Below are positions 5,250-7,257 of a stretch of DNA of 7,257 nt, one piece after another. Below the pieces are notes generated by a model that was given only the letters and a program-made list of their open reading frames with translations, did no database searches and was not told the DNA's origin. The translations under genes and the position numbers were made by a program. This DNA comes from Candidatus Sodaliphilus fimicaballi. Lineage in GTDB: Bacteria > Bacteroidota > Bacteroidia > Bacteroidales > Muribaculaceae. The number at the start of each line of letters is the position of its first letter. The first letter of the stretch is position 1. Location of the stretch: assembly GCA_018065165.1 (NCBI GenBank), contig JAGHTV010000531.1, positions 1 to 7,257 on the forward strand, written 5' to 3'.

Positions 5250-7257
5250 TTATTTTTTGTTAGTAAGTGGAGAGTAGTCACGAGAATAACGTAACATTTG
5301 CTCTACATAGCCTTCACCATATGTAACGGTAATGTCGGTAATATTGCCATCGGCATCCTTAACGACATTGTAAATGGGATTTACAAAACCTTTATAAGGT
5401 GCAATGTCAAGAGTACTATAGCGAGCAAGAACTTCTTGATGAAGTTTCTTATCAACTACTACACCATAAGTTTCAACCAGTGCGCGGCCAGCCTCGTAGT
5501 CACCTTCGCTCTTTATGCGTTGTACCTCAGCAAGCAGTTTACCAAAGAGTGCACGCAGTTTCTCGTAGTCATTAATCTTAACATAAGTTTTGCCCTTACG
5601 CTTCACAAGTTCAATAACCTTGTCTTTCTTACCCATTTTATAGCACCACTCGCTGATAAACTTACGGTTACGCATATGAGACTCCTCAATATTCTTTCCG
5701 GGCTCAATGCGACTAAGTTGAGTCATAAGGCCATTCATTATATACTTGTAATACTCAGCCTTATAAGTTTCCATATTGGGGAAGATGCCAAGTTCAACCA
5801 GTTTGGGATCACCAAGATAGTACAATGCAAAGAGGTCGGCACGGCCCTCTTCGAGTGTAGCACCGTAAGCCTTGAGTGCGTCAGGATCTACCCCAGGAAG
5901 CAATTTTCCAGAACCATGACCGAGACATTCGTGGAGGTCAGTGTGAAGTTTATCTGCAATAGTGAGATATTTCTTCATATTTTCAATCTCGACCTCGCTG
6001 TAAGCAAATTCCTCGTTCATGCCTGAGCCTTTTGATGCCTCGTCATAAGCATCGGTAATGTTCTCAATAGTAACTGACTTTGAACCGTGAGCGGCACGAA
6101 TCCAGTTGCTATTGGGCAAATTAATGCCAATGGGAGTAGAAGGATAGCTGTCGCCAGCAAGAATAGCAGCAGTAATAACCTTAGCACTTACACCCTTTAC
6201 ACTTTCTTTCTTGAAACGCTTGTCAGTAGGCGAGCTGTCTTCAAACCATTGAGCATTTTCACTAATAAGTTGTGTACGACGAGAAGCATCTAGATTGCGG
6301 AAGTTTACCATTGATTCCCAAGAACCTGTCATGCCCAGAGGATCGCCATAGCTCTCAATGAAACCATTGATAAAATCTACATTACCCTTAGTCTCCTCGG
6401 CCCACATAATAGAATACTCATCAAATGACTTAAGAGAACCAGTAGTGTAGAAGTCAATAAGTTTAGCGATATAATCACGCTGAGCACTATTCTCTGTTAC
6501 TTTAGATGCTTTTTGCAACCAATAGATGATATTGACAATTGCCTCTGAGTACAATCCGCCCACCTTGTATTGCTTTTCTACGACTTTACCATCTTCTTTC
6601 ACAACCTTAGTGTTAAGGCCATATGAAATGGGAGTAGCATCATTGGTGTCTTTAAGAGCATTGAAGTAATCTCCGACTTCTTGTTGAGTAACACCCTCAT
6701 AAAGGTTAGTTGCTGAAGTGGTTATCAAGTCTTCACCGTCGGCTTGATTAACTTTCTTTGCCATAAATGCAGGATCAAAGATAACCTTCTCCAATACCTT
6801 ACGCAATTTTACAGCCTTATCACATTTGCCTTCCTCGGTACAGCGATCGCATGAATAAATGGGAAGTTTGTCAAGCGGAAGCTTATTGTACTCGTCAACA
6901 AAGAAGTTGATAGAGAACTTGGGCTCAAATTTATCCATACCATAGTGGTGATGGATACCATTGGCAAACCATACTTGCTTTAGGTACAATTCCAATCCCT
7001 TAAAATCTTCAGATGTACGATCACCATTATAATTTACATATATTTGCTCCAATACCTGACGAACAGAAAGGTTGTACTTGCAGTTTTGATCAGTCAAGAT
7101 ATCACGACCTTGAAGTGCAGCCTCGTGAAGATAATATATATACTTCTTTTGATTAAGTGAAAGTTCGTTGAAACCTGGTACTTGATATCTCAAAATCTGA
7201 ATATCAGCAAAACGGTCAACGACATAATTAAAGTCAGAGTTTTGCGCCATAGCACTT
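5250..7257 (-). CDS. Dipeptidyl peptidase III (M49 zinc metallopeptidase), probably 5' partial
   Basis: This enzyme of family M49 removes dipeptides from the N-terminus of oligopeptides using one zinc ion. Numbered from the ATG at 7250 the product has 666 residues. The zinc motif HECLGH (440-445) supplies His440 and His445 with catalytic Glu441; EEGRAD (467-472) supplies the third ligand Glu468. HECLGH instead of the eukaryotic HELLGH is the form known from Bacteroides thetaiotaomicron. Other matches include FADIQILRYQVPGF (14-27) and FANGIHHHYG (95-104). The frame stays open upstream of 7250 to the window edge, adding Ser-Ala. The resulting S-A-M-A-Q-N looks like a signal peptidase I site (A-M-A before Gln), so the real start probably lies outside the window and the enzyme is probably exported to the periplasm. 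A Cys cluster (C134, C137, C143) is unusual. A hairpin terminator follows the gene. Confidence 0.95.
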   Translation of the reverse strand, partial: SAMAQNSDFNYVVDRFADIQILRYQVPGFNELSLNQKKYIYYLHEAALQGRDILTDQNCKYNLSVRQVLEQIYVNYNGDRTSEDFKGLELYLKQVWFANGIHHHYGMDKFEPKFSINFFVDEYNKLPLDKLPIYSCDRCTEEGKCDKAVKLRKVLEKVIFDPAFMAKKVNQADGEDLITTSATNLYEGVTQQEVGDYFNALKDTNDATPISYGLNTKVVKEDGKVVEKQYKVGGLYSEAIVNIIYWLQKASKVTENSAQRDYIAKLIDFYTTGSLKSFDEYSIMWAEETKGNVDFINGFIESYGDPLGMTGSWESMVNFRNLDASRRTQLISENAQWFEDSSPTDKRFKKESVKGVSAKVITAAILAGDSYPSTPIGINLPNSNWIRAAHGSKSVTIENITDAYDEASKGSGMNEEFAYSEVEIENMKKYLTIADKLHTDLHECLGHGSGKLLPGVDPDALKAYGATLEEGRADLFALYYLGDPKLVELGIFPNMETYKAEYYKYIMNGLMTQLSRIEPGKNIEESHMRNRKFISEWCYKMGKKDKVIELVKRKGKTYVKINDYEKLRALFGKLLAEVQRIKSEGDYEAGRALVETYGVVVDKKLHQEVLARYSTLDIAPYKGFVNPIYNVVKDADGNITDITVTYGEGYVEQMLRYSRDYSPLTNKK

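Noticed and set aside
5298..6026. A 242-codon plus-strand open frame antisense to dipeptidyl peptidase III
   Set aside because: It lies wholly within the M49 gene, opposite its zinc motifs. Its product is Leu/Ile/Asn-rich with no domain pattern, and no promoter or start signal supports it.

Overview
This window looks like a chromosomal housekeeping segment from a member of the Bacteroidota, most likely the order Bacteroidales. The evidence is a Bacteroides-like DnaA, a dipeptidyl peptidase III with the HECLGH zinc motif, TAnnTTTG-type promoter boxes, almost no Shine-Dalgarno sequences, AT-rich spacers and moderate-to-low G+C. The family cannot be fixed from this sequence alone. Every gene is intact except the last, which probably runs off the right edge. 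I see no tRNA, rRNA, CRISPR array, insertion sequence or phage gene, and no gene-free stretch longer than about 110 bases.

Layout. (1) Bases 1-108 are the AT-rich dnaA leader, with a T-tract/A-tract inverted repeat and only a weak promoter candidate. (2) dnaA (109-1509, +) is monocistronic and ends in a strong intrinsic terminator. (3) A CvfB-like S1-domain RNA-binding protein (1597-2430, -) converges on dnaA. (4) A short divergent promoter region (about 2453-2517) has two Bacteroides-type promoters whose -33 boxes abut. (5) A compact plus-strand operon follows: a DUF3298/RsiV-like lipoprotein (2531-3391), rsmG (3394-4014; 2-nt gap) and a YcbL/glyoxalase-II-like metallo-beta-lactamase hydrolase (4011-4652; 4-nt ATGA overlap). 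(6) A small helical protein, tentatively a divergent AlkD-like HEAT-repeat protein (4654-5190, -), has its stop codon one base from that of the hydrolase. (7) A strong minus-strand terminator (5188-5233) separates it from dipeptidyl peptidase III (5250 to the window edge, -).

The genes serve separate functions: replication initiation, RNA binding/translation, 16S rRNA methylation, thiol-ester or glyoxalase-type detoxification, and peptide catabolism. I found no convincing new multi-gene system. The most useful observations are that dipeptidyl peptidase III is probably exported and its true start lies beyond the window, that the CvfB start should be moved to 2430 because a promoter lies between the two candidate starts, that DnaA has substitutions in its DNA-recognition motif, and that a small AlkD-like protein sits just behind the peptidase terminator.
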